A stretch of DNA of 64,000 nt from Sipunculus nudus (Eukaryota; Annelida; Sipuncula; Golfingiida; Sipunculidae), in the NCBI GenBank assembly GCA_026874595.1, contig CM049316.1, positions 310,001 through 374,000 on the forward strand, in the 5' to 3' direction. Position numbers and translations under genes: made by a program. This document shows positions 1-9,987 of the stretch, piece by piece. The notes beneath the pieces are model-generated. The model ran no database searches, had not been told where the DNA came from, and worked only from the letters and a program-made list of their open reading frames with translations. Numbering within the stretch: position 1 is the first letter of the stretch; each line of letters begins with the position of its first letter.

Positions 1-600
1 ACCGAAAATATAAAGCCATATTTATTCAAGATAGGGCTGGTTCGAAATTGACCATTGTGGAACATCTGCGATTTATTAATTCATCAACCCGGTCTCGTTC
101 TTACGTGGGATAAATGGTGAGTCTGTATCCTGCATATATGAAATACTGTATGTTTACGTATCGAAAAGTCCCGTGCATAGTTTGTCTGTAAAAGGCCCTG
201 TGGCGGTGTTTTCATGTTACAGACCGTTGGACTGTGGGTCACGTAACATTAGCCTAGAACAGGACGGGAAAACTGTGATCAATAGTGTTGTTTACGTTAT
301 ATCACATACCATACAGACGCTGTCGTACAATGTCCTTTTCAGAAAACAACAAACCGAACGTTTGAGACTAGTATCTATTGTTAAGCCGTATAATAATATA
401 TATATCATCATCCTTTAAACGTACCAAGTGGGGGTTTTTTGTATGTTGTTATACTCCACTTGCCTGGTTTGTTTTTACCTTAACATAATCTTTGTCACGA
501 TCACTGGTAAACAACATGATTAATCAGTCTAAACACAACTATTTTGCGTGACTCACAATGTAACACGACACGTTGTTGTGGGTTAGTCTAAATGTTAAGC
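1..600. other. Upstream non-coding DNA, no gene recognised
   Basis: No convincing coding frame. The longest open frame (173-418, 81 codons) has no recognisable domain or signal peptide and ends in a microsatellite-like isoleucine stretch, so I treat it as chance. A TATA-type promoter follows at about 625. Confidence 0.5.
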
Positions 601-624
601 ATACTTTCAGAAGGACAACGCACA

Positions 625-660
625 TATATAAAGCCCCAGATCGGCCGCGTTTACTGTCAC
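625..660 (+). promoter_or_regulatory. Putative TATA-box promoter
   Basis: TATATAAAG at 625-633 is a good metazoan TATA box. Transcription would be expected to start about 30 bases downstream, near 655, in a CTGTCACACTG context. The only open frame behind it is the weak small ORF at 771-1046. No expression evidence can be seen here. Confidence 0.4.
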
Positions 661-770
661 ACTGTCTCTTGTGGTCGAAACGTGAGGGATAGGCTGCACC
701 ACGCACATAGTGGTGACATGTTTTATTTCAATCTGCGTCTTGTAAACTGCGATTGGTAGTCGTACCAATA

Positions 771-1046
771 ATGAACGTGGTGGTTGTCGATACAGACACT
801 GGGCTCACGACAACACACCTGGTGAACAGGAACAACTGCGATAGGCGGTATCTTGCCAAAGAAAACGTGTTCGGAAAGGGAGGGTGTAGAAAACTGATCG
901 TCGGGTCCGTCGAATGGGATAACTTGTTTTTCTCTTCCGGACAGCCATATCCAACACATCACTGCCATTTCCATTTCATGGGTGTGGACTTTTGTGGTTT
1001 GGAAAAGAGACACGTTATCTCCAAATCTGACATCAAAGACAAGTGA
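771..1046 (+). CDS. Small hypothetical ORF, uncertain coding status
   Basis: Ninety-one codons from the ATG at 771, opening MNVVVVDTDTG and ending KSDIKDK before a TGA. I recognise no domain and no signal peptide. In its favour is the TATA box about 145 bases upstream and its position beside two real single-exon genes. Against it, the opposite strand is open over nearly the same interval (723-1076), so one or both frames may be chance or an exon of an unseen spliced gene. The upstream frame can be extended to 753 only by using a non-ATG codon. Confidence 0.25.
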   Translation: MNVVVVDTDTGLTTTHLVNRNNCDRRYLAKENVFGKGGCRKLIVGSVEWDNLFFSSGQPYPTHHCHFHFMGVDFCGLEKRHVISKSDIKDK

Positions 1047-1049
1047 ATA

Positions 1050-1380
1050 AACGACACGCACCTCAAAAGACGACAAGGGGATCTACATCGAACGTGTTAT
1101 ATAACATACAGGACTACAATGGCGTGAAGTGCTTGGCACAACCACACTGTCATAATATATACAATTTACACTGCTGGTGGCTTTACAAACCAGGCGGCAG
1201 AAAATGAGGAGGTAATATTTGAGTTAGAGTTCCTTGGAGCGAGCTGAGAAACACGTAGACATAACAGCGGACAGACTCATCAGCCGCACATACCCGCTTA
1301 CTTCAGAAACATTATAACCACGCAAACATAATTCAATTTAGCGAAACTGCGTCATATGACTATATTTGTTTTGGAGGGAC
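1050..1380. other. Intergenic spacer, no gene
   Basis: Spacer between the doubtful small ORF and the promoter of the first FN3 gene. No open frame or repeat of note. Confidence 0.5.
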
Positions 1381-1382
1381 AG

Positions 1383-1415
1383 TTATATCACGTGGCTGCC
1401 ACACTACGAGTCAGG
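1383..1415 (+). promoter_or_regulatory. Core promoter of first FN3-family gene
   Basis: TTATAT at 1383-1388 is followed 30 bases later by an initiator-like TCAG (A at 1413). The same arrangement precedes the second paralogue (TTATATAT at 2650, TCAG with A at 2679, 29 bases). The sequence between, and a 5' UTR stretch containing GGGACGCT and GAGCAGCAAACG, is also related between the two copies, so the promoter was duplicated with the gene. A CACGTGG E-box-like motif at 1390-1396 lies between TATA and initiator. Confidence 0.6.
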
Positions 1416-1474
1416 GCGTGCAATGCGGGACGCTTGTGAGCAGCAAACGTACGAATAACGCGCTTTCGGCAAAG

Positions 1475-2302
1475 ATGACACCACTGCTGCCGATGTTGCA
1501 TCTGTTCACACTGTTGGCAGGCTGCCTTTATGTGATTGAAGGCAGTCGCACAGTCACTTTCCATAACTACGCGTCTTACACATCGGATACAAAGATGTGC
1601 ACCGACCCTTACCAGTATCGAATAGAGGCGTACGACAACAAGACACTGGCGTTCGGCGATGGTGACACGATCACTGTGCGGTGCCGTTTGGGATGCAACG
1701 TTCACAAGAAAGACCCTTGCCCTTCGGTTACGACCATGGGGTTCGGACTGTCTACAGGAGTACTCGAGCTGTTCAATATGTCGTCGCCGAGAGTTTTCGT
1801 GGAAAATTCCACCTCTGGACGGTCGAATGCCTTGTTCAACATATCCGCCGACGAACTGCCCAACGGATTATCTGCCGTGTATTGTGGCTGTGGCTGTTTT
1901 GTTTGCTCCGCCCTGAGAAGCAGCGCCCTCTATTTGAAGGTGGTGGACACGGGCGCCCCAAAGAAACCCTCGCAGCCACCGAAGCAGGTCACGAAAACTG
2001 TCAAAACTAATTCTGTGACATGGAACCGCCCTGCCGCTCCTGGAACATACCGGTACAAAGTGATCTACCAAAAGGTCCCTGACACAGTAAATCCACCGGG
2101 CAGCTCGGTTTACGATCCAACCTACAGGTGGGTTCCTCAGGTAGAGACCCACGTCCACACCGTTACCACCACTTCTGCGAACCTCGTCCATGCCAAACCG
2201 TCCACCCAGTATCTCGTGTACGTGTCCGCAGAAGTGAACGGCACGAACCGTTGGTCCGCGATATCGCGAGGTGGTTTCATAACTCCCGAACCATGTCCTT
2301 AA
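1475..2302 (+). CDS. Secreted cysteine-rich protein with C-terminal FN3 domain, paralogue 1
   Basis: Single-exon gene of 275 codons. Residues 1-23 form a signal peptide: hydrophobic core LLPMLHLFTLLAGCLYVIEG, then SRTVTF. Residues 24-158 are a cysteine-rich, beta-looking domain with eight cysteines (about 42, 70, 74, 82, 137, 139, 141, 144), including a CRLGC and a CGCGCFVC cluster, and NxS/T glycosylation sites near 55, 101, 111 and 122. Residues 161-270 resemble an FN3 module: a conserved Trp in SVTWNRP, the Tyr of YKVIY, and a C-terminal STQYLVYVSAEVNG...WS pattern. No membrane anchor follows, so the product is probably secreted. I chose the ATG at 1475 over the in-frame ATG at 1418 because it starts the signal peptide and because 1418 lies only a few bases after the predicted start of transcription. 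The homologous downstream gene starts at the equivalent Met. The specific function is unknown; a role in extracellular matrix, adhesion or recognition is inference from domains only. Confidence 0.85.
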   Translation: MTPLLPMLHLFTLLAGCLYVIEGSRTVTFHNYASYTSDTKMCTDPYQYRIEAYDNKTLAFGDGDTITVRCRLGCNVHKKDPCPSVTTMGFGLSTGVLELFNMSSPRVFVENSTSGRSNALFNISADELPNGLSAVYCGCGCFVCSALRSSALYLKVVDTGAPKKPSQPPKQVTKTVKTNSVTWNRPAAPGTYRYKVIYQKVPDTVNPPGSSVYDPTYRWVPQVETHVHTVTTTSANLVHAKPSTQYLVYVSAEVNGTNRWSAISRGGFITPEPCP

Positions 2303-2640
2303 CACTATCTGAATGTGAAACCCGATTTCATAGTCTTTTAATGTTTTATTTTATAATGGCCAATAACATGTTTTCTGTTCTTTTGTATGTACCGTGTTTC
2401 ACGTATCTGTGTTTACATTTAACCTATGCCGATCACATATGTTTGTTTCTCGTAATTGTATCTGTTGTTGTTTTTTTTTGTCGATTGTATGTATACTGGA
2501 ATATACCCTGATGCGATATTGTTACGTCGCTTGCACCAGGAACATCGCCAGATAATATGAATCAGCAAGAACACGTCGGGTGATTATTTGTTTTGTTCTA
2601 TGGGGGGGGGGGTGTCATGTTTCCGATGTCACGTGACGGT
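2303..2640. other. Spacer between FN3-family paralogues
   Basis: 3' UTR and intergenic DNA with no open gene. I saw no canonical AATAAA behind the first gene. An 11-base G run lies at 2602-2612, just before the second promoter. Confidence 0.6.
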
Positions 2641-2649
2641 ACTCGTATG

Positions 2650-2680
2650 TTATATATGTGGTCGCAGCACGTCGACTCAG
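2650..2680 (+). promoter_or_regulatory. Core promoter of second FN3-family gene
   Basis: TTATATAT at 2650-2657 with an initiator-like CTCAG whose A is at 2679, 29 bases downstream. This matches the promoter of the first paralogue in layout and partly in sequence (TATA, then a GTGG, then GACTCAG). Confidence 0.6.
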
Positions 2681-2780
2681 ATCATTTTAAACGGGACGCT
2701 GGTGAGAAGCAAGCGTGCAGCAAACGGTCTCCAGCCCTTTCCGTTGACTGTACGTAAGACATACAAGGAAGGGAGAAAAT

Positions 2781-3617
2781 ATGAGACCGCTACTGCCGTT
2801 GTTGCAACTGTTCACACTGTTTTTCTGCTTATATCTGGTTGAGGGCCGCCGCACCGTCACGTTTTATGATTACGGCTTTTATGGCTCGGAGGACAGAATA
2901 TGCTCCGACCGTTACCAGTATTTGATAGAGCCGTACGACAACGCAAATCAGGTGTTCGGCGATGGTGACACGATCACTGTGCGGTGCCGTTTGGGATGCA
3001 AGGAAAACGCTGTTCACAAGGAAGACCCTTGCCCTTCGGTTACGACCATGGGGTTCGGACTGTCAACAGGAGTACTCGACCTGTACAATATGTCGTCGCC
3101 CAGAGTGTTCGTTGAAAATTCCACCTCTGGGCGGGTGAATGCCTTGTTCAACATATCCGCCGACGAATTGCCCAACGGGATATCGGCCGTTTATTGCGGC
3201 TGTGGCTGTTTTGCATGTTCGAAGTTGAGAAGCCGCGCCCTCTATTTAAAAGTGAAAGACTCGGCCGCTCCAACCAAACCCTCGCGCCCGGTGCAAGGTA
3301 CGAAAACCGTCAAAACAAATTATGTGACATGGAAACGTCCCGCCACCCCTGGAAGATACCGGTACAAAGTGATCTACACAAGGGTCCCTGTCAGTGCCAA
3401 TTCACGAGGCAGCAGCTCTGTTTACGATCCAACCTACAGGTGGGTGCCTCAGATCAAGAGACATGTCCACATCGTTTACACCAATTCTGCGGCCCTCGTC
3501 CATGCCGTGCCGGCTACAATGTACGTGGTGTCCGTGTATGCAGAGGTTAACGGCACCAATCGCTGGTCCCGTATATCGCGACCCGGTTTCTTCAAAACAC
3601 CAGACCCTCGCCAATAA
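2781..3617 (+). CDS. Secreted cysteine-rich protein with C-terminal FN3 domain, paralogue 2
   Basis: Single-exon gene of 278 codons, a tandem paralogue of the gene at 1475-2302 in the same orientation, 478 bases downstream. The signal peptide is residues 1-22 (MRPLLPLLQLFTLFFCLYLVEG), followed by RRTVTFYDYGF. The cysteine-rich domain keeps the CRLGC and CGCGCFAC clusters and the segment from VTTMGFGLSTGVL to YCGCGC, which is the best-conserved part of the pair. A three-residue insertion (ENA) follows CRLGCK. The FN3-like module is kept, with VTWKRP and an NGTNRWSRISR ending. Divergence is concentrated in the N-terminal mature region and the FN3 loops. An AATAAA at 3613-3618 overlaps the TAA stop, so if used the 3' UTR would be very short. 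Function unknown. Confidence 0.85.
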   Translation: MRPLLPLLQLFTLFFCLYLVEGRRTVTFYDYGFYGSEDRICSDRYQYLIEPYDNANQVFGDGDTITVRCRLGCKENAVHKEDPCPSVTTMGFGLSTGVLDLYNMSSPRVFVENSTSGRVNALFNISADELPNGISAVYCGCGCFACSKLRSRALYLKVKDSAAPTKPSRPVQGTKTVKTNYVTWKRPATPGRYRYKVIYTRVPVSANSRGSSSVYDPTYRWVPQIKRHVHIVYTNSAALVHAVPATMYVVSVYAEVNGTNRWSRISRPGFFKTPDPRQ

Positions 3618-3649
3618 ATCTGGTTGAATGTCGGAGTCGTTTTCATAAT

Positions 3650-4400
3650 ATTCCGTGCAAGGATGTTTTCATGGACATTACGTGGTTTGGCTTTTGATTA
3701 CCTTTCACCGCATGTACTTTTGTTTTTGTTGTAGTTAGTGTTTTTGCATATCTTGCCATACAATAATGTGTTTGTCCAGTGGCGTTTTAAAGTATGCGCC
3801 TATATCAATCAATATATTTGTTTTCCACATTAAAAGATGTGCTGATTATATCTACTTGTCTTCGTGGTTTTTCTTTCGGTTATGGTAAGCGTTTGTATAT
3901 GTGTGCGTGTGTGTGTATGTGGACTTGTATGTCCGCTTAATATGATACTGGAATATCACCATCGCCTGTATGGTTACTGTACGTAGGACAACGCCCCACA
4001 CGCCTCAAAACCTTTTTGCCCTAACCTTCCGCCAGCGTACATATGCAGTTATTTAATGACGGTAAGCGAAGCCGATATATGAGCTTTGGACGACATAACA
4101 AAAGTAGTGCCGTAGAGCTACCAGTATTTTAGATATACATGTGATCGTAAAAAAACTATCATATTGCCGGGAAATGATAATAACTGGCATGATATATATC
4201 AGTGTTGCGCGTGGACGATATGTCCCTGTGGACGAAAAGGCACCACAGACGTTGATCACAACCGCATCACATTTCACAATGCTGCGGATGAACCGTTAGA
4301 CATAGATCACCATGATGCATTAAAACAGCCAGCACATTAACTTGTTTAGCACATCCGACTGCCTGGTCAGTCGTGCAATATTTTATACTGGACACAGAGC
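3650..4400. other. Intergenic DNA, nothing recognised
   Basis: No gene-like frame on either strand. A short TG-rich microsatellite lies at about 3900-3920. Confidence 0.5.
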
Positions 4401-4404
4401 GCGT

Positions 4405-4530
4405 GAATCTGCGGTGGACGAAAAGAACTGTGGACGAAACGTCCGTTACAATATTCCTGTGGGCGAACCGGACCTGTGGAGAAACAGGTGGTTGGACAAA
4501 GAGGCGAGCACAAAAAGATCTGGGGACGAA
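4405..4530. repeat. Degenerate short repeats with a TGTGGACGAAAC core
   Basis: Variants of GTGGACGAAA recur at intervals of about 16-17 or 29-30 bases (near 4413, 4429, 4458, 4475, 4491 and 4520). A further isolated GTGGACGAAAA lies near 4230. It abuts the 5' truncation of the LINE. Confidence 0.4.
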
Positions 4531-4539
4531 ACATCTATA

Positions 4540-7500
4540 ACCCGAATATTTTATCAATGATAGATAATCTGGAAGAAATAATAGAGGCAAAAGATAAAAG
4601 AATCCTAGGAATAAGCTTTAGTATAGACGATAAAAGATTTAAAATATTTAATATATATGCGCCATGTGTAAGTAAAGAAAAGTTAGAATTTTTCCGTAGA
4701 ATACAGGATACAATAGCATCACAAGACTCTGACTCTCATTATATGGCAGTATTAGGAGATTTTAACTCAGTAATGGCAAACTCTCTGGACATTGTATCAG
4801 GCAAAGATCACAGTGAGAGAGATGTCAGGGCTCTTAATGACCTGGTGCCAAATTCCCTGCTAATAGATGTATGGCGTGTTATGCATGGATATGAGAGCGC
4901 TTTTACATAGAGTCGGAGTAATCCTTTTATTGCTAGGAGAATAGACTACGTTTTCCCTCACGAAGCATTTATGGATAAAGTTATTAACAGCTCAATTAAT
5001 TATTTCCCATGTACAGATCATAGAGGCACTATCGTCATAATACATATAAACACGGAGACAAGAGGCCCATCGTTCTGGAAATTTAATAATTCTCTCTTAA
5101 AAGAAGATGATTTCGTCAGAATGATAAATAACACAATAGACAGTTATAAAAAAGATACATCAGGTAACTGGCAGTTCATATGGGAGTGTTGTAAAGCCAA
5201 AATTAAAGAGAATACAATGATTTATTGTCGTGGTAAATCAAAATCCAGAAAAACAAAGAAAGATATATTGTTAAATACACTTAAACAGATAGAAGCAAAC
5301 TATGACATGAAGGTTAAACAGATACAAAATCAAATCATTAAGATCCAACGGGAACTTAATATTTTAAACATACATGAAGCAAGCGGCGTACAAACAAGAG
5401 CAAGGGCCAAATGGTGTGAGCAAGGGGAAAGAAAACACGAAATATTTCCTTAGTTTAGAGAAATCAAGGGCACAAAGAAAAACAATGACTAGTCTCAAAA
5501 CTACAGATGGCAATGTGCTTACAAAACAGGCCGATATCTTAAATGCTCAGATGACGTATTATAGGGATCTATATAGACGCAAACACGGGTTTTACAGATG
5601 TATGCATGCTAACTAAGATTAATTCCGTTAAAGATGGTCTGATAATTCCCAGGCTTAATGAAGAAATGAAGGGAAATGTGAAGGTCTCGTTTGCTCGGCT
5701 GAAATTGCAAGTGCCTTAAGAAAAATGAAAAACGGATCAAGTCTGGGATTAGATGGACTTACAACGGAATTTTTTAAATTTTTTTGGCCATCTGTGAAAA
5801 CACTAGTGGTTAATTCTTTTAACTATGCATATAAAACAGGAATGTTATCCACATAACGAAAAAGGGGGTAGTTACTTTACTGCACAAAGGGAAAACATAA
5901 CCAAAGGATGAATTGCGTAATTGGCGGCCTATCAGTGTATGCAACACCGATTATAAAATATTGGCGAAGGTGCTCGCTATGAGGTTGCAGTCCGTAATCG
6001 GTGACATAGTAAATCCAGACCTGGTGGGTTTTATTAGAGCTCGCAACATAGCTACAATAATCCGACAAATACACGATGTCATTAATTACGCAAACCAAGA
6101 AAATATTCCTGGTGCTGTAATAGCGCTAGATTTTAAAAGCGATTTTGATTCGATTAACAAAGAGTATATACTTGAGACAATGAAGATATTCGGTTTCGGT
6201 TCGCAGTTCATGCATTGGGTGTCAGTTTTATACAACAGCAGTGAAACTGTATACAACTCAACAGCTGGCTTTCTCAAATGTTTCAAGTTCAGTCTGGGGT
6301 CAGACAGGGGTGTCCATTTTATCCCCTGGTTTTTGTTCTGGGCCTGGAACTTTTGGCAATTAAAATCAGACAAACAACTGAAAAAAAGGTATTAAACTAT
6401 CATTGACTAATTACTCGGTAAACATTGTTAAAATTGCACTATATGCTGATTATGTTACTTTGTTCATGAGAGATCAAGCAGATATCAGATTATGCTTTAG
6501 ACAAATTAAGCAATTTACAAAAATCTCTGGAATGGCGTTAAACCCAAATAAAACGGAAGCTTTATGGATAGGGAACTTTAAACATAAACAAGAAAAATAT
6601 GAAGAAATCAAATAGAATATCCATCCAAACTGTGAAATTAAAATTTTAGGGGTCACATTTAGCAGCTGTAAGCCGGCATCAGATATTTAAACCAACTGGG
6701 AGCTCCGAGTAAAAATATTATTTGAAGAAATTAAGAATTGGGAAAAGAGAAATCTCTCGATAATAGGGAAAATAATAATTGTAAAAACCTTTCTCATATC
6801 CCAGATGGTATACATTATGCAAGCTTTGTTGTGCCTGAAAAGGTAATGAATACCATTAATAAAACGATTTTCAAATTTATTTGGCAGAAAAAAATTAGTA
6901 ACAAAAGAGCATTTGAAAAAGTAAAACGGAAAATAATGTCATCTGATTATGAAAATGGTGGGCTCAGACTCATTAACGTTAAAGATACGTTAAGCACACT
7001 ACTGGAATATAATGTAGTAAAGACAGCTGTCTTGCATAGCTCACTTAGCCACCAGGTGGCGCTAAATTCAGCGATTCTATTTAGGGGTAAAGAAATCAGT
7101 AATTGAACCGCGAGATCTATTAGACTATCTTTAGCGAATGATGGCGTAGGCCCCCCACAAATTCAAAAGTTCTGGAACCAAAAATTAACCAGGTTAAGAG
7201 CCTTACAGTGGAAAATCGTCCACAACATCTATCCTACCCGTATCCTGTTGCAAAAAATTGGTGTGACTGACACAAACAGATGTTTCTATTGCAATGAAGT
7301 AGAATTTGTCGAACATTTTTTCTTTAACTGTGTGAAACCTAAACCAGTTTTGGGTAACAGTAGAATCCCACATCTGTATTAAATTATGTAAAAGGATCAC
7401 ACTAACAGAAAGAGAAACAATACTAGGATATGAGAAAACAGAAACACTTACACAACATGACATAGACATTATTAACGAATATATTTTGATAGCAAAATAA

Positions 7501-7672
7501 TGTATCAGCAAGTACAAATATGGTAATTTAACAAACCCGATATACCTTTTTGAACAAGGATTGCACCATAGATCTTGAATGTGATGTAGCTTTCAAATGA
7601 AATCTTATATGACTGTACTAATGTATCACTGTATTGTGAAGAAGATAATAAAGGTTATTAAAAAATATATAC
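4540..7672 (+). mobile_element. Tx1/L1-like non-LTR retrotransposon, 5'-truncated and disabled
   Basis: A broken ORF2 spread over all three frames. Endonuclease domain: FNIYAP near 4650, the catalytic GDFN near 4758, a RIDYVF near 4943 after an in-frame TAG, and TDHRG near 5015. The linker contains ARAKWCEQGERK (about 5403). Reverse transcriptase: LRKMKNGSS-LGLDG-EFFKFFW near 5718-5790, NWRPIS near 5917 followed by NTDYKILAKVLAMRL, and GFI(R)ARN near 6030. The catalytic YADD is replaced by YADY near 6440. The C-terminal part has a FKFIWQKK motif near 6868 and a zinc-knuckle-like CFYCNEVEFVEHFFFNC near 7282-7330. The 3' end is AATAAAGGTTATTAAAAAA (about 7650-7668). Order and motifs fit the Tx1 branch of L1. 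The N-terminal endonuclease and any ORF1 are missing, and multiple stops and frameshifts make it inactive. Confidence 0.85.
7049..7065 (+). promoter_or_regulatory. CTCF-like motif inside the LINE
   Basis: CCACCAGGTGGCGCTAA differs at one G position from the bilaterian CTCF core CCACCAGGGGGCGCTA. Whether it is bound is unknown. Confidence 0.4.
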
Positions 7673-7869
7673 GCATAATAGTAATCTTTTTTAGCATGTT
7701 TCAGCATGTAGTTAACATATCTTCTTTGATGTGAAAAAGCTTTAAAGCTAACTTCATCTTTCTTATTCTTCCATTATCTTCCTACATCTGCGTAATTTTA
7801 TCGCTAAGACCATCCGTTATCCATGGAGATACATCTCTCTCTCTCTCTCTCTAACCTTAAAAGTTTTAA

Positions 7870-8583
7870 CTAGAGCATATTTGTTAGCCAACAACTCCAA
7901 GTGGCTGTTATAAGCAGATACCGTTGTGTAAATATTTTCTTGTTTATGCTACTGAACAGATCATTCAACTCTGAAATAAAGCTATCCTTGTTAATTTTCT
8001 TCCACAATCTTTTCTTCACAGTCTTAAACTCCTTTCTGATTTTTTGAACTTCTAATTCAAACAGTATGAAACAATGATCAGATATAAAATGACCCTGCCT
8101 AACATTGTGTACAACATTTGATGCATTTTCTGATAAAATCAAATCAATAGTATGACCAGCAGTGTGTGTACAGAATGCAACATTATTTTTAAGATCAAAG
8201 TTATCCATCATATCTTGCAGTAGGATTGTGTCATGGTTATTTACCAAGTCCATTTTAATGTTAAAGTTTCCAGCAATCACAAGTTCATTAGTTCTATTTA
8301 TGTTCATTTCAAAGTAATTGCACATGTTGTTAACAAACTCAAGTGTGCTTGTTCCTGGATATCTGTAAAGTACACATATTGTTTCATTCCTGTTTGATGT
8401 CTTCAGTTGAAAGTAAGCACATTCAAGACATTGGAATTGGTATTCTTCCTCCAATGATATATCATGTTCTTCTTTGTATATGAGGGCTTTACCACCTCCT
8501 CTCTGACCTGTTTTCCTTGGAACCGATATAATTTGGTAGGATGGGGGAATGACTTCTTTAACTGGTTCTATCATATCTGGCAA
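7870..8583 (-). pseudogene. LINE endonuclease domain fragment
   Basis: A 237-codon open frame with apurinic-type endonuclease motifs: GGGKALIYKE, ETICVLYRYPG, LVIAGNFNIKMD (catalytic N of GDFN kept, D replaced by N), HTAGHTIDLIL and a C-terminal ISDHCFILFELEV. It is continuous upstream with the 8719-8985 frame after a gap. The last residues, ITATWSCWLTNML, are out of frame relative to the true continuation (NSHLELLANKYALVKTFKVRERE), so the element is frameshifted near 7905. Confidence 0.7.
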
Positions 8584-8718
8584 TCAAGTTTCTGTCAATG
8601 CACAGATTTGTATCTCATTTCCAGTCAAATATTCTTGCAAACTGTCTATTCTATTTCTAACTAACCTCATATTTGCCAGTGCTGCTGCTGGAATGAGGTA
8701 AGGACTATTTCCTGAGTT

Positions 8719-8985
8719 TTAACTGCCATCCTTTATCTGGATATGGATAATGTTTAGTGGTTTATAGGCCCTGTGTTTTACCAGTTCATACCTGTGTCTA
8801 CTGACAACTTGAATTTTCTTAAAGACTTTCTGTCCACCTCTGCTGCGTCTGTAAACTTGCTTTCCAAAGGTGTGCTGCTTTTTAATTACTGCAGCTATAA
8901 TAGTGGTTTCAGTGCATGCTGGCAGTAGCTTAGTCAATGCTGACCTTCGAAAACTTCTAAGGAATGTCCCAGTATAACTCAACAT
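8719..8985 (-). pseudogene. N-terminal segment of the inverted LINE ORF
   Basis: 88 codons starting MLSYTGTFLRSF and containing CTETTIIAAVIKKQ and RRSRGGQKVFKKIQVVS. The basic RGGQKVFKKI stretch matches the region that precedes the endonuclease in CR1/Rex/Jockey-like LINEs. It lies directly upstream of the endonuclease fragment on the same strand. Confidence 0.5.
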
Positions 8986-9289
8986 TTTGAGTGATAATGT
9001 GAGTTAATCACAAACACTGTGGGTGCAAATATAAGATATTGAGTAACAGTTAAGATTTTCAGTGTCCTGGTTGATTTTACCAAAGATACTCACATAATAG
9101 TACTTCTGTGTATCCTAAGGTATTCCATTTCTTGTTTCTACACTGCTAATCACTAAAATATCAATATAATTAACTAAAATTTGGCAGCCACCATCAGAGA
9201 GCATCTGACTAGGCGCAATACAACAATGAGTACAACCCTATTTAACTTGGAGAATATTAACAGGATACGATAAATGCTATCAAGGGAGC

Positions 9290-9790
9290 CCATCAAATAG
9301 TAGTACAGGGTTTAGTCATCAGTCGTATCGACTATTGTAACAGTTTGCTCTTAGGGGCACATGGATGCTATATATCCAAGTTACAATTGATGCAGAACAT
9401 GGCTGCTCGTACAATTTTTGGTGTGCAGAAATATGATAAAATTTCGTCATTTATGCAAGAGCTTCACTGGCTGAAAATCAGAGACAGGATAGACTATAAA
9501 GTGTTAGTTTTCGTATACCAATGTATCAATGGAACAGCACCAAGATATCTGCAATCATTACTAGACTAAAATCATCGGAGGTCATTCAGATCACAGAATA
9601 ATGAAACAGCTGCCAGTTCTGAAGGCTAACATAGAGCAAGTGAAAACCTCATCATTTCGATATGCAGGGCCAAAACTCTGGAAAAATATCCCAGTATATG
9701 TAAAAAATAGTGCAACTATGGATATTTTTAAAACTAGATTGAAAACGTTTTCATTTTGTAGGTCTTACAATCCTGAGTATAAGTTTTAAA
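9290..9790 (+). pseudogene. C-terminal part of the LINE ORF, frameshifted
   Basis: The frame open at about 9290-9569 gives LVISRIDYCNSLLLG, KLQLMQNMAARTIFG and LHWLKIRDRIDYKVLVF, then stops at LLD. A second frame (9601-9789) continues with FRYAGPKLWKNIPVYVKN and a KTRLKTFSF ending. Together they form the conserved tail that follows reverse transcriptase in these LINEs, broken by one stop and a frameshift. Confidence 0.75.
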
Positions 9791-9850
9791 TGTTTTACAG
9801 AACACTGTGTGGTTTCTTTTAATAATAACTAGTTTTATTATTCTTAAAAG

Positions 9851-9987
9851 ATATACCTGTTTAGTATTTTATGTGAAATTACAGGATTACTGATGCAATG
9901 TTTTTATTTGTACGTAAAATATATACCTATTTAGTATTTGATGTGAAATATAGGACAACTGATGATATGTTTTTACATGTATGTAAA
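9851..9987 (+). repeat. Two 70-bp repeats in the LINE 3' UTR
   Basis: ATATACCT(G/A)TTTAGTATTT begins both copies (9851 and 9921). They share GATGTGAAAT-like and TGATGNNATGTTTTTA stretches. 3' UTR tandem repeats are common in LINEs. Confidence 0.6.

Noticed and set aside
1388-3614. Minus-strand and alternative-frame ORFs overlapping the two FN3-family genes
   Set aside because: Shadows of the real plus-strand genes; no domains, and frame not conserved between the paralogues.
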